64,000 nucleotides of DNA from Terriglobales bacterium (GCA_035651995.1 DASRER010000034.1:157430-221429); one strand, 5' to 3'; positions 53,468-62,707 are shown, numbered from the stretch's first letter. Numbers and translations: made by a program. The notes: a model not told the origin generated them from the sequence alone.

Positions 53468-54703
53468 CTAGCCCACGCGCAGCACGCTGACCGCCTCGCC
53501 GGCAGCGATGTGATCGCGGTCGGGCGGGACGACCACGAAGCAGTTGGCGCGCGCCGTCCCGGCCACGTCGCCCGAGCCTTTCCACGCGGCCAGGCGCACT
53601 TCGGCGCCGTCGAATTCGCCGGAGAGCACAGCGGGAAGGAAGCGCGTCAGGCCGGTCTTTGTCCTGATGTCGGCGCCGAGCTTCGCCTGCACGAACGCCA
53701 GCGGCGAGACGCAGGCGCCGGCGAGCGCTTCCAGCATCGGCCGGACGAACAGTTCGAACGTCACCAGCGTTGACGTTGGGTTCCCGGGCAGGCCAAAGAA
53801 GTATGTGGGCTGGGCGCCGGGATTGCGGCGCGCGCGTCCGAAGAGAATTGGACGGCCGGGCTGGATTTCGGCGCCGGTGAAAAAGATCTCCGCGCCGAAC
53901 TTTTCCAGCACTGGTTCGACCAGGTCGTACTTGCCCGCCGAGACGCCGCCGGAGAGCAGCAGCAGGTCGTAGGCGAGTCCCTGCTCGGCCAGGTGGCGCA
54001 GCGTGCCGGCTTCGTCGGGCGCGATGGGCAAGAGCACCGGCTCACCACCGGCCTGCGTGACCTGTGCCGCCAGCGAGTAGCTGTTGGAGTTGCGGATCTG
54101 CGCCGCGCCGGGCTGCGCGGCCACGTCCACAATCTCATCGCCGGTGGCGAGGATGGCGACGAGCGGCCGCGCGAACACACGCAGCTCGGCCTTTCCCACC
54201 GAAGCCGCGGCGGCGATGGCGGCCGCGTCGAGGCGCGCGCCGGGTTCGAGCAAGACTTGTCCGTGGCGCGCCTCCGAACCCGGCGGAACAATGTTCTCGC
54301 CCGGCTTCACCGCGCGCCGGACTTCCACCGTGGCGCCCTCGCGCGCGGTGTACTCCACCATCACGATGGCGTCGGCGCCAACTGGAGCGGGCGCTCCGGT
54401 CATGATCTCGGCGGCTTCGCCGGCGCTCACCTTGATGTTCGCTGCTTCCGCGCCGGCGCGGATCTCGCCGACCACGCGCAACTTCGCGGGAAGCGTGGCG
54501 AGATCGGCGGCGCGCAACGCGTAGCCGTCGCGCGTGGCGCGTGAAAATGGCGGCAGATCGCGATCGGCGGTGACCCGCTCGGCCAAAATGCGGCGCGGCG
54601 CGGCCAGCAGGTCGCAGACTTCGGTGTCCACCGGCCCGCGCTGCGCGCGCGCCTGCTCTTCCACGGCATGGCGCGCGTCGGCAAAGCTCAAAATGCCGGG
54701 CAT
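53468..54703 (-). CDS. moeA: Molybdopterin molybdenumtransferase
   Basis: A 411-residue enzyme that inserts molybdate into adenylated molybdopterin. LPPFSRATRDGYALRAAD, GEAAEIMTGAPAPVGADAIVMVE, VAILATGDEIV, RNSNSYSLAAQV, LLLLSGGVSAGKYDLV and FGLPGNPTSTLVTFELFV are all present. ATG 54703 (MPGILSFADAR) is the family start. Likely feeds the CoxLMS molybdoenzyme at 18986-22964. Confidence 0.94.
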   Translation of the reverse strand: MPGILSFADARHAVEEQARAQRGPVDTEVCDLLAAPRRILAERVTADRDLPPFSRATRDGYALRAADLATLPAKLRVVGEIRAGAEAANIKVSAGEAAEIMTGAPAPVGADAIVMVEYTAREGATVEVRRAVKPGENIVPPGSEARHGQVLLEPGARLDAAAIAAAASVGKAELRVFARPLVAILATGDEIVDVAAQPGAAQIRNSNSYSLAAQVTQAGGEPVLLPIAPDEAGTLRHLAEQGLAYDLLLLSGGVSAGKYDLVEPVLEKFGAEIFFTGAEIQPGRPILFGRARRNPGAQPTYFFGLPGNPTSTLVTFELFVRPMLEALAGACVSPLAFVQAKLGADIRTKTGLTRFLPAVLSGEFDGAEVRLAAWKGSGDVAGTARANCFVVVPPDRDHIAAGEAVSVLRVG

Positions 54704-54848
54704 GAGTGGATTGTAGCGAAGACGGGTCGCTGGCGCGGCGCCGAGGGCGCGACGCCGGCGGTCGTTGCATTCCATCGGCGGGTTGGTCGTGCCGGCGCCG
54801 CGGACGAGGGCGTCTGGCGCTATGCGAGTGGTGGTCGCACAAACGAAA

Positions 54849-54871
54849 AACGCGGGCAGAACGCCCGCGTT
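54849..54871 (-). terminator. Rho-independent terminator of the TPR gene
   Basis: AACGCGGGC (54849-54857), loop AGAAC, GCCCGCGTT (54863-54871). On the minus strand the perfect 9-bp stem is followed by a T-rich run (TTTTTCGTTTG), 49 nt past the TPR stop. Confidence 0.82.
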
Positions 54872-54919
54872 CGTCGAAGACCCGGCACCTAGCAACCTAT
54901 GTCTCTGCCCGTGCTGCTT

Positions 54920-56038
54920 CTACTTCCCTTTCGGCTTCCTGCTGGTGTTGCCGAAGCTGGTCTGCACGGTCTGGCCCATGGAATCGAGCAGCGTCTTGGC
55001 GTCGGCGGCGAACGGTCCCTGCGGCTGCAGCTCGAGATACTTCTCGATGCTCTTGGCCGCCTCGGGCGGCGCAACCATCTTGCCGTCCTTGTCAATCGTC
55101 GCCTTGCCGAGCAGGTTCACGCCTTTCTGGTAGTAGGCTTCGGCCTTGTTGGGATCGGCGGCGATGGCCTTGTCGAAGGCGGCGTTGGCCTCATCCACCT
55201 TGCCGTGGTTGGTCAGCACCGCGCCCAGGTTGTAGTAGTACTGCGCGGCGCCGGCAGGATCGACCTGCGCGGCGGCGTTGTACTCGGCAATGGCCTCATC
55301 GGTTTTGCCGGAATTCGCCAGCGCCTGGCCGTAGTTGTTGTGATAGCCGCCGAGCCCCTGGCAGGAGCGCGACGAGGGATTGGCGCCGCAGAGCGCGATC
55401 GCCTTCTGGAACGATTCGGCCGCGCTGGCGTAGATGGCGTTGCGCGCAGCCGTATCGGTCGCTTTCTTGGCGGCGTCAAGCTGATATCCGCCGAGCGCGC
55501 CCCACAGCAGGTCGCGGTTGGGATCGGCCTGCGTGGCCTGCTGCATGAGCGTGATCGCCTGGTCGAGGTTGCCCGCTTCCTTCGCGGCTTTGGCGCCGGC
55601 CAGCAGGTTGTTCAGGTTGCCGACCTTGGCGTTCTCCTTCTGCACGGCTTCCTGCTGCGCCTTCTGTTCCGGCGTCATCTGGGCCTGCGCATTCTGCTGC
55701 TGCTGCGCGGCCAGCTCGTTGAGTTTGAAGTTGATCACGTTCTCTTCCGGATTCAGGCGCGTGTTGTTCCAGTAGAAGAGCTGCTGGCCGTTTTCGTAGA
55801 GCGTGATCTTGTACTTGCCCGGCTGAATGCCGAGCGTGAAGAACTCGCCTTTCTTGTTGGTCTTGAGCGAGTACTTCTGTCCGCTCTCCATGTTGACGGC
55901 CTCAACTACGCCGTCGGTGATGGGCTTGCCCTCACGGTCGAGCGCCACGCCCTTCAGCGTGGCGGTGAACTGCGCCCACATCGGCGCGGCACAGAGCGCC
56001 AACGCCAGCAGTACGATCAGTGCGGAATGTCTTTTCAT
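54920..56038 (-). CDS. Exported TPR protein with carboxypeptidase-regulatory-like domain
   Basis: A 372-residue protein. Signal peptide (SALIVLLALALCAAPMWAQ), a carboxypeptidase-regulatory-like domain at about 22-105 (TATLKGVALDREGKPITDGV), a Gln-rich stretch (AAQQQQNAQAQMTPEQKAQQ) and at least four TPR units from about 140 (LDQAITLMQQATQADPN; TDEAIAEYNAAAQVDP; VDEANAAFDKAIAADP). GGAGG lies 5-6 nt before ATG 56038. Such proteins are common periplasmic scaffolds in Acidobacteriota; partner unknown. Confidence 0.88.
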   Translation of the reverse strand: MKRHSALIVLLALALCAAPMWAQFTATLKGVALDREGKPITDGVVEAVNMESGQKYSLKTNKKGEFFTLGIQPGKYKITLYENGQQLFYWNNTRLNPEENVINFKLNELAAQQQQNAQAQMTPEQKAQQEAVQKENAKVGNLNNLLAGAKAAKEAGNLDQAITLMQQATQADPNRDLLWGALGGYQLDAAKKATDTAARNAIYASAAESFQKAIALCGANPSSRSCQGLGGYHNNYGQALANSGKTDEAIAEYNAAAQVDPAGAAQYYYNLGAVLTNHGKVDEANAAFDKAIAADPNKAEAYYQKGVNLLGKATIDKDGKMVAPPEAAKSIEKYLELQPQGPFAADAKTLLDSMGQTVQTSFGNTSRKPKGK

Positions 56039-56115
56039 GCAATCCTCCCCGCTGCGGAAGCGGGTGTAGCCCGTCCGCGAAAACTTTTGCCTCGATCCAT
56101 CCCCGCGCAAAGACG

Positions 56116-56823
56116 TCAGCTCGCGCTGCGCTCCCGCGTTTGTGCGTATGGAATGGGATCGGCGGCGCCGGCGGCGGCAAACGCGCGCAGGCGCAGGACA
56201 CAGCTTTCACACGCGCCACAGGCGCGGTCTTCGCGGCTGTAGCAGCTCCACGTTAAATCGAACGGGGCGCCCAGTTCAAGGCCGAGCCGCACGATCTCGC
56301 TCTTGCGCATGCCGATCAGCGGCGTCACCACCTCGATACGGCCGTCGCGCGTGCCCGCGCGCACCAGCTCGTTGAACGCCCGGTAGTACTCCGGGCGGCA
56401 GTCGGGATATCCCGAACTGTCTTGCGCCACCGCGCCGATGTAGACCTTTTGCGCGCCCAGCACCTCCGCCCAGCTCACCGCTGCGGCGAGAAAATGCGCG
56501 TTGCGGAAGGGCACATAGGTGACGGGAACCTCGCCGGCGCCGATCTCGGCGCCCGCCTCGGGGACGGCGAGCTTGGTGTCGGTGAGCGCGGAGCCGCCGA
56601 TCAATCCCAAAACGTCGTTGCGCAGCAGCAGCCGCTTGCCGATGCCGAGCCGGTCGCATACCCGCCCAAACGCCAGCCGCTCGCGCGCTTCGGTGCGCTG
56701 CCCGTAGCTGACGTGAAGGGCGGCGGCATCGTGATCGCGCGCCGCCAGCGCGGCGCACACCGCCGAGTCCATGCCCCCGCTGAGCAGGACCACAGCCCTG
56801 CTCCTGGTGACCGCCAACGTCAT
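56116..56823 (-). CDS. queC: 7-cyano-7-deazaguanine synthase
   Basis: A 235-residue ATP-dependent enzyme converting 7-carboxy-7-deazaguanine to preQ0. P-loop VVLLSGGMDSAVCAALA, SYGQRTEARERLA, and a four-cysteine zinc site in SCYSREDRACGACESCVLR. ATG 56823 fits the family; upstream codons in the longer frame are intergenic. Works after QueE and QueD, encoded upstream on the same strand. Confidence 0.95.
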   Translation of the reverse strand: MTLAVTRSRAVVLLSGGMDSAVCAALAARDHDAAALHVSYGQRTEARERLAFGRVCDRLGIGKRLLLRNDVLGLIGGSALTDTKLAVPEAGAEIGAGEVPVTYVPFRNAHFLAAAVSWAEVLGAQKVYIGAVAQDSSGYPDCRPEYYRAFNELVRAGTRDGRIEVVTPLIGMRKSEIVRLGLELGAPFDLTWSCYSREDRACGACESCVLRLRAFAAAGAADPIPYAQTRERSAS

Positions 56824-57028
56824 TGGGATGATTCTAAAGCTTGGATGGCGCGAGCTGCCGTTGGGCTGCCTCAAGAGCAGTACCGAGCACCGTGTGCTCA
56901 GTGCGACGTGGTATTCGGCAGTCGGCAATGCCCACTTAGCTTTTGGCCTTTGCTCAGTTCAGCACGGATTGATGGCCACGTGCCAATTGCCAAGGGCCAG
57001 GCGCCGGATTCCCTCGGTACTCGGTACT

Positions 57029-57703
57029 TCAAACTCCTTTTGTCTGCGGCTCCCAGATGAACTTATGCAGTTGCAGGCCCAGGCGAACGTTCAGCTGGTC
57101 GGCCAGGATCCACTCCGAAAGCTGGCGCGGATCGAGGAGGGCGTTTTCAGCCGTCCGGCCGACGGCGTCTTTGCGAAAGGCGGGCGAAAAGATGACCTGC
57201 GTGCGCGACGTGAGATCGTGTTCGCCGACGAAGTCGCGCGCGAACTCGTAATCGGCGCGGTCTGCAATGACGAACTTGGCTTCGTCCTCGGGCGTGAGTT
57301 GGGGCAGATTTTCCGGCAGGAACGTGCCGCCTTCGCCCGAGCCGGGACACTTCACATCTGCGATGACGACTACTCCTTCCGGCACGTCAGCCAGCGGGCG
57401 CTCGCCGCTGGTTTCCAGAAGCACCGTGTATCCCTCGTCCAGCAAACACTGCATCAGCGGAATCAATTCGCGGGCCTGCAGCAGCGGCTCGCCGCCGGTG
57501 ACTTCCACCAGCTTGATGGGCGCGTGGCGGCGCACCTCGGCCAGCACCTCTTCCGCTGCCATCTTGCGCCCGCCGGTGAAGGTGTACTCGCTGTCGCACC
57601 AGCCGCAGCGCAGATTGCAACCCGTCAGGCGCACGAAGACACACGGCAACCCGGCGTAACTGGATTCGCCCTGGATGGATGCGTAGATTTCCGTGATCTG
57701 CAT
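57029..57703 (-). CDS. queE: 7-carboxy-7-deazaguanine synthase
   Basis: A radical SAM enzyme of 224 residues: IYASIQGESSYAGLPCVFVR, C-x3-C-x2-C in GCNLRCGWCDS, and EVTGGEPLLQ. It closes the ring of 6-carboxy-tetrahydropterin. ATG 57703 (MQITEI) is the family start. Gaps on both sides (56824-57028, 57704-57820) hold AATTGCCAA / CAGTCGGCAA-type word repeats and no gene. Confidence 0.95.
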   Translation of the reverse strand: MQITEIYASIQGESSYAGLPCVFVRLTGCNLRCGWCDSEYTFTGGRKMAAEEVLAEVRRHAPIKLVEVTGGEPLLQARELIPLMQCLLDEGYTVLLETSGERPLADVPEGVVVIADVKCPGSGEGGTFLPENLPQLTPEDEAKFVIADRADYEFARDFVGEHDLTSRTQVIFSPAFRKDAVGRTAENALLDPRQLSEWILADQLNVRLGLQLHKFIWEPQTKGV

Positions 57704-57820
57704 GCGTGAACTGCCGCCAGCGCGGCGGCCCTTAGCAATGAGCACTTGGCATTTGCTCTCTGAGGGGTTGAGCACGAACCTGGACGGTCAAATGCCAATT
57801 GCCAATTGCTCACTGCCGGC

Positions 57821-58198
57821 TCATTCAAAGTACGTGGCCGTCGTCGTATCCGTCTCCCAGATCGTCACTTCTTTCACCGAGACCCGGCCCTTGGTGACGC
57901 GGGCGAGGTGCTCCGTCGTCTCGCGATAGAAGTACTGCGCGATGTTTTCCGCCGAGGGATTGGTCGAGGTAAACGGCTCCAAATCGTTGATCATCTGGTG
58001 GTCGAGCCGGTCGATGACGTGCTTCATCGCTTCCTTCAGGTCCTTGAAGTCGAGCAGCAGGCCCGCCTTGTCGAGCTGCTGGCCCTGCAAGGTGACGCGG
58101 ACCTTGTAGTTGTGTCCGTGCGGGTTCTCGCACTTGCCGCGGTAATTCCGCAGGTAGTGTCCGGCGGCGAAGGAGTCTTCAACCGTGACCTGGAACAT
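57821..58198 (-). CDS. queD: 6-carboxy-5,6,7,8-tetrahydropterin synthase
   Basis: A 125-residue PTPS-family enzyme: FAAGHYLRNYRGKCENPHGHNY carries the catalytic Cys and zinc histidines, followed by DFKDLKEAMKHVIDRLDH and NPSAENIAQY. GAGAGG lies about 8 nt before ATG 58198. First of the queD-queE-queC order for queuosine. Confidence 0.95.
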   Translation of the reverse strand: MFQVTVEDSFAAGHYLRNYRGKCENPHGHNYKVRVTLQGQQLDKAGLLLDFKDLKEAMKHVIDRLDHQMINDLEPFTSTNPSAENIAQYFYRETTEHLARVTKGRVSVKEVTIWETDTTTATYFE

Positions 58199-58312
58199 CG
58201 AGTGTCCTCTCTCGAGCTGGAAGCGGCCCGGCCAAAGACACAGCGCGTCGGCTCGAGCAGTGGGAAACACTCTATTGTAGCGCGGTGCCTGCGGCAGACG
58301 GCGTGGCTGTGA

Positions 58313-58930
58313 TCAGGCGCGCGGGCCGGCGGTTTCCGCGTCGCTACTGCGGCGCCGAAGCGCGGCGATCCAGAGCAGGAGCGATTGATCCAGCAGCGCC
58401 ACCGTTTCTTCCTGGTTGGGCGAGCGGTCATCCGCCCAGTGCGCGAGCACGCCCCGATAGAGGCTCCAGTAAAGCTGAGCCTGCACGGCCGTCAGCGTCG
58501 AGAAACCGTGGCGCCCGACGATGCTGTTGATCTGATCGAGGTGGGCCCGCGCCAGCGGCGATCCGGCACAGTCCTGCCTGACCGATTGAGGCAACACGGC
58601 GGGCAATGCCAGCCCGAAATATTCCCGCGCCGGAACCATCGCCCGCAGCCCCGCCCAGACGAAGGCAAACAGCTCTTCGTCGAGCGACTCGTCACCACGA
58701 AGCCGCGATTGGTAGTCCTGCCGCGCCAGGGAAAGCCTGGCGCCCGCCATCGCCACCGCGAGCGCTTCCTTGGTGGGAAAATAGTTGAACAGCGTTCCCA
58801 CCGCGATCCCCGCCTGCTCGGCGATGTCTCGCGTCGTCGTCGCCTCCCACCCCTTCTGCGCAAACAGCTCGGCGGCAGACTGCATAATGCGCTCGTAGGT
58901 AGCGGCTTTGGTGGCAGCGGTTACGCGCAC
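58313..58930 (-). CDS. TetR/AcrR family regulator
   Basis: A 205-residue repressor: N-terminal helix-turn-helix (TYERIMQSAAELFAQKGWEA, TTRDIAEQAGIAVGTLFNYF) and a helical ligand domain. Starts with GTG 58930. Two near-identical palindromes in the AT-rich gap upstream suggest autoregulation. No transporter or enzyme is adjacent, so its other targets lie elsewhere. Confidence 0.9.
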   Translation of the reverse strand: MRVTAATKAATYERIMQSAAELFAQKGWEATTTRDIAEQAGIAVGTLFNYFPTKEALAVAMAGARLSLARQDYQSRLRGDESLDEELFAFVWAGLRAMVPAREYFGLALPAVLPQSVRQDCAGSPLARAHLDQINSIVGRHGFSTLTAVQAQLYWSLYRGVLAHWADDRSPNQEETVALLDQSLLLWIAALRRRSSDAETAGPRA

Positions 58931-58946
58931 GCCTTTATATTATAAC

Positions 58947-59018
58947 TGAGCGCGCTCATATTATTGCAACAGAACGCTCTGAAGGCCCTCGTTTCATCAA
59001 ATATGAGCGCACTCATAT
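58947..59018. promoter_or_regulatory. Two TetR operator candidates in an AT-rich promoter gap
   Basis: TGAGCGCGCTCA (58947-58958) is a perfect 12-bp palindrome. ATATGAG-CGCA-CTCATAT (59001-59018) is the same core with one change and longer flanks. Both are followed by ATTATT. The centres are 57 bp apart, just upstream of the tetR GTG, in a gap much richer in AT than the surroundings. Confidence 0.75.
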
Positions 59019-59056
59019 TATTATATATGATTTACACTAAATGACTTATATAGCAA

Positions 59057-61066
59057 CTAGTCCTGGGATTTGATCCCGAAGAATTCCTCGACTTCGGGCA
59101 GCTTCGTTGTCTTGCGGTAGTCCGGCAGGCTGCTGAGGAACACTCGCCCGTACTGCTTCTTTAGAATGCGATTATCGAGCAGTGCCAGCAGGCCGCGATC
59201 GTGGAGAGACCGAATCAGCCGTCCGAAACCCTGTTTCAGCGTGATGACGGCGGCCGGAACCTGGTACTGGAAGAAGGCATTGCCTCCCTCGTCGTCAACC
59301 GCGCGGATGCGCGCCGCCACCACCGGATCGTTCGGCACGGCAAAGGGCAGGCGGTCGATGATTACGCAGCTCAACTGCTCGCCCTGCACGTCCACGCCCT
59401 GCCAGAACGATGCCGTCGCGAACAACACGGCGTTCGGCGTGGCGCGGAATTGGTCGAGCAGCGCGCTGCGCGGCGCTGTGCCCTGCAGAAGCATTGGGTA
59501 CTCGATCTCGCCCAGCAGCCGGTTGTAGATCTCGTGCATCTGCGCGTAGCTGGTGAACAGGCAGAAGGCCCGCCCGCGCGTGATCTCCAGCAGCTGCCGT
59601 ATGCGCGCCGCGGCCTTGGGCACGAACTGCTCGGTGCGCGGATCAGGCAGGTCGGGCGGCACGTAGAGAATGGCCTGTGACTGGTAGTCGAAGTGCGAAG
59701 GCACCACCAGTTCGCGCGCGTGGTCCAACCCGAGCCGGCTGCGAATGTACTCGTATCCGCCGCCGACGGCGAGCGTCGCTGAAGTCAGCACCGCCGTCTC
59801 CAGGTTCTCGAACAGCACCTGGCGCAGGATCTGCGAGACGTCGATGGGCGTTGCCTGGAGCGCCACGTGTCCCTGGGCGCCGCCAGACGCCCGGCCGCCA
59901 CGCTCGAAGTTCCGCCGCTCGATCCACACGACCGTGTTGCGGTCGTTGTTCTCCATCACGAAGCCGAGTTGCACCCGCAGCTCCTCGGCCCGTCGGATCA
60001 ACATGAAAACCTCCTCCGGCTTGGTGGAGAACGCCTCCAGTTCCGCGCTCACACGCTTCAGCGCGTTCTGCAGCCCGACGAACTCGTCGCCGTTTTCCTC
60101 CAGGAACTCAGGCCGCGCCTCGAAGGCAAAGCGGCCCTCCCCCGCCGGCAGCAGGGAGAAGAACAACTGTGCGCGCTGCCGCAGGCTGCCAATGGCCGAG
60201 GCGATGGAGGTCGAGAGCATCTGCTTCTGCTTCAGCACGGCTTCCGCGTCGCGCGCCAGCTCGTCGAACCGCTGCCGGCTCACGCCGATGCCGAAGTAGC
60301 TGCCCGCCACGTCTTCCAGCTCGTGGGCCTCGTCAAAGATGACCGCGCTGAACTCGGGCAGGATGCCGGCGTCAGGCGCGCCCTCGGCCTGCTGCCGGAT
60401 CGCGAGGTCGGCGAAGAACAGATGATGATTGACGATGACGATGTCGCTCTCGGCCGCGCGGCGATGCATCTCGGTGATGAAGCAGCGGTCGAACTGCTGG
60501 CACTTCTGGCCGATGCAGGCGTCGGCGCGCGCGTCGAGTTTGGGCCAGAGCTGATTGTTTTCCGCCAGCAGCGCGAGCTCGGCCCGGTCGCCGGTTTCCG
60601 TGGTCCTCTCCCAGTCGGCGATCACGCGAAACTGCTCGATCTCATCGAGCCCGCTCAGGATGGGCTGTTCGCCCAGCGTGTATAGCTTCTGCCGGCACAG
60701 ATAGTTGTTGCGTCCCTTCATGTAGCAGACGCGCAGCGAACCATCGCCGTTAGGGAAGAAGACGCGGTCGAGGAAGGGCACGTCTTTGCGGAAGAGCTGC
60801 TCCTGCAGGTTCTTCGTGCCGGTCGAGATGATCACGCGCTTGCCCGAGCGAATGACCGGCACCAGGTACGCCAGCGTCTTGCCAGTGCCCGTGCCGGCCT
60901 CCACGATCAGGTGACGGCGCTCTTCCAGCGCCCGCTCAACGGCCTGCGCCATCTGCAGCTGGCCGCGCCGGAATTCGTACTGCGGATGCGCCTTTGCCAG
61001 GATTCCGCCCGGCGCGAAGAACTGGTGCAGCGTCCAGGAAGTGGCGGGTTTGGCGGTGCTGGACAC
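59057..61066 (-). CDS. dinG: DinG/XPD-family Fe-S DNA helicase
   Basis: A 669-residue superfamily 2 helicase. Walker A VEAGTGTGKTLAYLVPV, four Fe-S cysteines (RVCYMKGRNNYLC; ACIGQKCQQFDRC), DEAH box VIFDEAHELED, and C-terminal motifs FWQGVDVQGEQL and QGFGRLIRSLHDRG. It unwinds 5' to 3', including R-loops and G-quadruplexes in relatives. GTG start at 61066. Divergent from der. Confidence 0.93.
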   Translation of the reverse strand: MSSTAKPATSWTLHQFFAPGGILAKAHPQYEFRRGQLQMAQAVERALEERRHLIVEAGTGTGKTLAYLVPVIRSGKRVIISTGTKNLQEQLFRKDVPFLDRVFFPNGDGSLRVCYMKGRNNYLCRQKLYTLGEQPILSGLDEIEQFRVIADWERTTETGDRAELALLAENNQLWPKLDARADACIGQKCQQFDRCFITEMHRRAAESDIVIVNHHLFFADLAIRQQAEGAPDAGILPEFSAVIFDEAHELEDVAGSYFGIGVSRQRFDELARDAEAVLKQKQMLSTSIASAIGSLRQRAQLFFSLLPAGEGRFAFEARPEFLEENGDEFVGLQNALKRVSAELEAFSTKPEEVFMLIRRAEELRVQLGFVMENNDRNTVVWIERRNFERGGRASGGAQGHVALQATPIDVSQILRQVLFENLETAVLTSATLAVGGGYEYIRSRLGLDHARELVVPSHFDYQSQAILYVPPDLPDPRTEQFVPKAAARIRQLLEITRGRAFCLFTSYAQMHEIYNRLLGEIEYPMLLQGTAPRSALLDQFRATPNAVLFATASFWQGVDVQGEQLSCVIIDRLPFAVPNDPVVAARIRAVDDEGGNAFFQYQVPAAVITLKQGFGRLIRSLHDRGLLALLDNRILKKQYGRVFLSSLPDYRKTTKLPEVEEFFGIKSQD

Positions 61067-61088
61067 GGGAAAAGCGGCGCGCGAACTT

Positions 61089-61094
61089 TATAAT
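61089..61094 (+). promoter_or_regulatory. -10 box of the der promoter
   Basis: A perfect TATAAT in the 69-bp gap between dinG and der, 42 bp before the der ATG. No good -35 is seen at 17 bp. Confidence 0.5.
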
Positions 61095-61123
61095 AGCCGG
61101 TTCGCTCCCACGCGTTCTGTTCG

Positions 61124-61155
61124 CCCGATCACCCGATGGCCCGATTACCCGATCA
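61124..61155. repeat. Four 8-bp CCCGATNN units spanning the der start codon
   Basis: CCCGAT begins at 61124, 61132, 61140 and 61148, an exact 8-bp period. The der ATG (61136) is formed by the end of unit 2, and the first residues MARLPDQP are repeat-encoded. Confidence 0.85.
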
Positions 61156-62650
61156 ACCCACCGTCACCATCGTCGGCCGGCCCAACGTAGGCAAGTCCAC
61201 GCTCTTCAACCGGCTGGTGGGACGCCGGCGCGCCCTTGTCGGCGACGAGCCCGGCATCACCCGCGACCGCATCTACGGCATGGCGCACTGGGCGGGACGT
61301 GATTTCCGCGTGGTGGACACCGGCGGCATTTTGCCGGGAGCGAAGGAAATCATCCCATCGGAAATCTTCCGCCAGGCGCGCGTTGCGCTCGATCAGGCCG
61401 ACGTCATCGTGATGGTGGTCGACGGGCGCACCGAACTCGCCGCGCCCGATCGCGACCTGGCGCGCCTCCTGCTTCGCAGCGGCAAGCCGGTATTTCTCGC
61501 GGTCAACAAAATTGATGTCCCCGCCCTCGAGGCGCAGGCGGAGAACTATCGGCAGCTCGGCCTGAAACACCTCGTACCCGTCTCGGCCGAGCACGGCAGC
61601 GGTGTTGCCGAGCTGCTTGACCAGATCATGCGCGCTCTGCCGCCAAGGCACGCTGCAGGAGAAGCAGAGCACGCAGGGGAAACGCAGGGAACTTCGGTCG
61701 CTGTGGCCGGCGACCGACGGCCAACGACCGACGACGCCTTTGCTGACGACCAACGACCAACCGCCCGCGACGAAATTAAGGTCGCCATCATCGGCCGGCC
61801 CAACGTCGGCAAGTCCACGCTGCTGAACCGGCTCACCGGCGCCGATCGCGCCGTCGTGTCGCCCGTCCCCGGCACCACGCGCGACGCGGTCGACGAAATC
61901 GTAACCCGCGACGGGCAGGTGCTGCGCTTTATCGACACGGCCGGCATCCGCCGCAAGGGCCGGACCGAGCTGATGGCGGAAAAGCTCAGCGTGGTGATGG
62001 CGCGCAAGCATCTCCAGTCGGCCGACATCGCGCTGCTCATGATTGACGGCTCGGAAGGCGTGACCGCGCTCGACGCCAACATCGCCGGCTACGCGCACCA
62101 GAGCGGGCGCTCAGTGGTTCTCGTCGTGAACAAGTGGGACCTGGTGCAGCAGCGCGCGCGCGAGCTGGGCGAGCGGCGTTTGGCGTCGCGCGGCGCGCAT
62201 ACCGCCCGTCGCGCCAAACTTCGCCCAGCCGATCCGCAGCGATACGAGCAGGAGGCGCGGCACTCCCTCAAGTTTCTCGGCTACGCGCCCATGGTCTTCG
62301 TTTCGGCGTCGAGCGGCCGCAATGTCGAGAAGATTTTCGAGCTGGTGAAGCAGGTGGCGGCCGAGCGGCGCAAGCGTGTCTCGACCGGCGAAATGAATCG
62401 CTTCCTCAAGCACGTGGACTTCGATCGCGCCCCGGCGCCCTTCTCCAAGCAGGTCAAGATCTTCTACATGACGCAGGCCTCCACCTCGCCGCCTACGTTC
62501 GTCATCTTCACCGACCGCGACGTGAAGCTGCACTTCTCCTACGAACGGTTCCTGGAAAACCAGGTCCGGCGCGCCTTTGGCTTCGTGGGCACGCCCATCC
62601 GCATCATCAACCGCGCACGGGAAGAGAAACCAGGACAAAGAGGACGCTGA
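61136..62650 (+). CDS. der: Double-GTPase ribosome assembly factor Der (EngA)
   Basis: A 504-residue essential GTPase for 50S assembly. First G domain: [28 protein letters not shown]. Second G domain: [33 protein letters not shown]; the C-terminal KH-like domain follows. The family is usually 440-490 residues. The linker between G domains (about 175-220: AGDRRPTTDDAFADDQRPTA) is encoded by GACCAACGACC-type words, the N-terminus by CCCGAT words, and the C-terminus (KPGQRGR) by the left arm of a terminator-like repeat. An extra basic loop (RRLASRGAHTARRAK) is near residue 345. Confidence 0.95.
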   Translation: MARLPDQPTVTIVGRPNVGKSTLFNRLVGRRRALVGDEPGITRDRIYGMAHWAGRDFRVVDTGGILPGAKEIIPSEIFRQARVALDQADVIVMVVDGRTELAAPDRDLARLLLRSGKPVFLAVNKIDVPALEAQAENYRQLGLKHLVPVSAEHGSGVAELLDQIMRALPPRHAAGEAEHAGETQGTSVAVAGDRRPTTDDAFADDQRPTARDEIKVAIIGRPNVGKSTLLNRLTGADRAVVSPVPGTTRDAVDEIVTRDGQVLRFIDTAGIRRKGRTELMAEKLSVVMARKHLQSADIALLMIDGSEGVTALDANIAGYAHQSGRSVVLVVNKWDLVQQRARELGERRLASRGAHTARRAKLRPADPQRYEQEARHSLKFLGYAPMVFVSASSGRNVEKIFELVKQVAAERRKRVSTGEMNRFLKHVDFDRAPAPFSKQVKIFYMTQASTSPPTFVIFTDRDVKLHFSYERFLENQVRRAFGFVGTPIRIINRAREEKPGQRGR

Positions 62651-62705
62651 GGCGCGGAGGTCCCCTTCCCATTGCCCTCTGCGTCCTTTGCGTCTTCTTT
62701 GTCCT
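62632..62705. terminator. Candidate bidirectional terminator at the der 3' end
   Basis: AGGACAAAGAGGACGC (62632-62647, inside the last der codons) pairs at 15 of 16 positions with GCGTCTTCTTTGTCCT (62690-62705). It lies exactly between convergent der and the membrane-protein gene. The words (CTCTGCGTCC) match those at 45478-45538. Confidence 0.65.
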
Positions 62706-62707
62706 AA

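Noticed and set aside
58199..58312. preQ1-type riboswitch before the que genes
   Set aside because: No recognisable aptamer pattern or A-rich pseudoknot tail could be seen by eye; a covariance search would decide.
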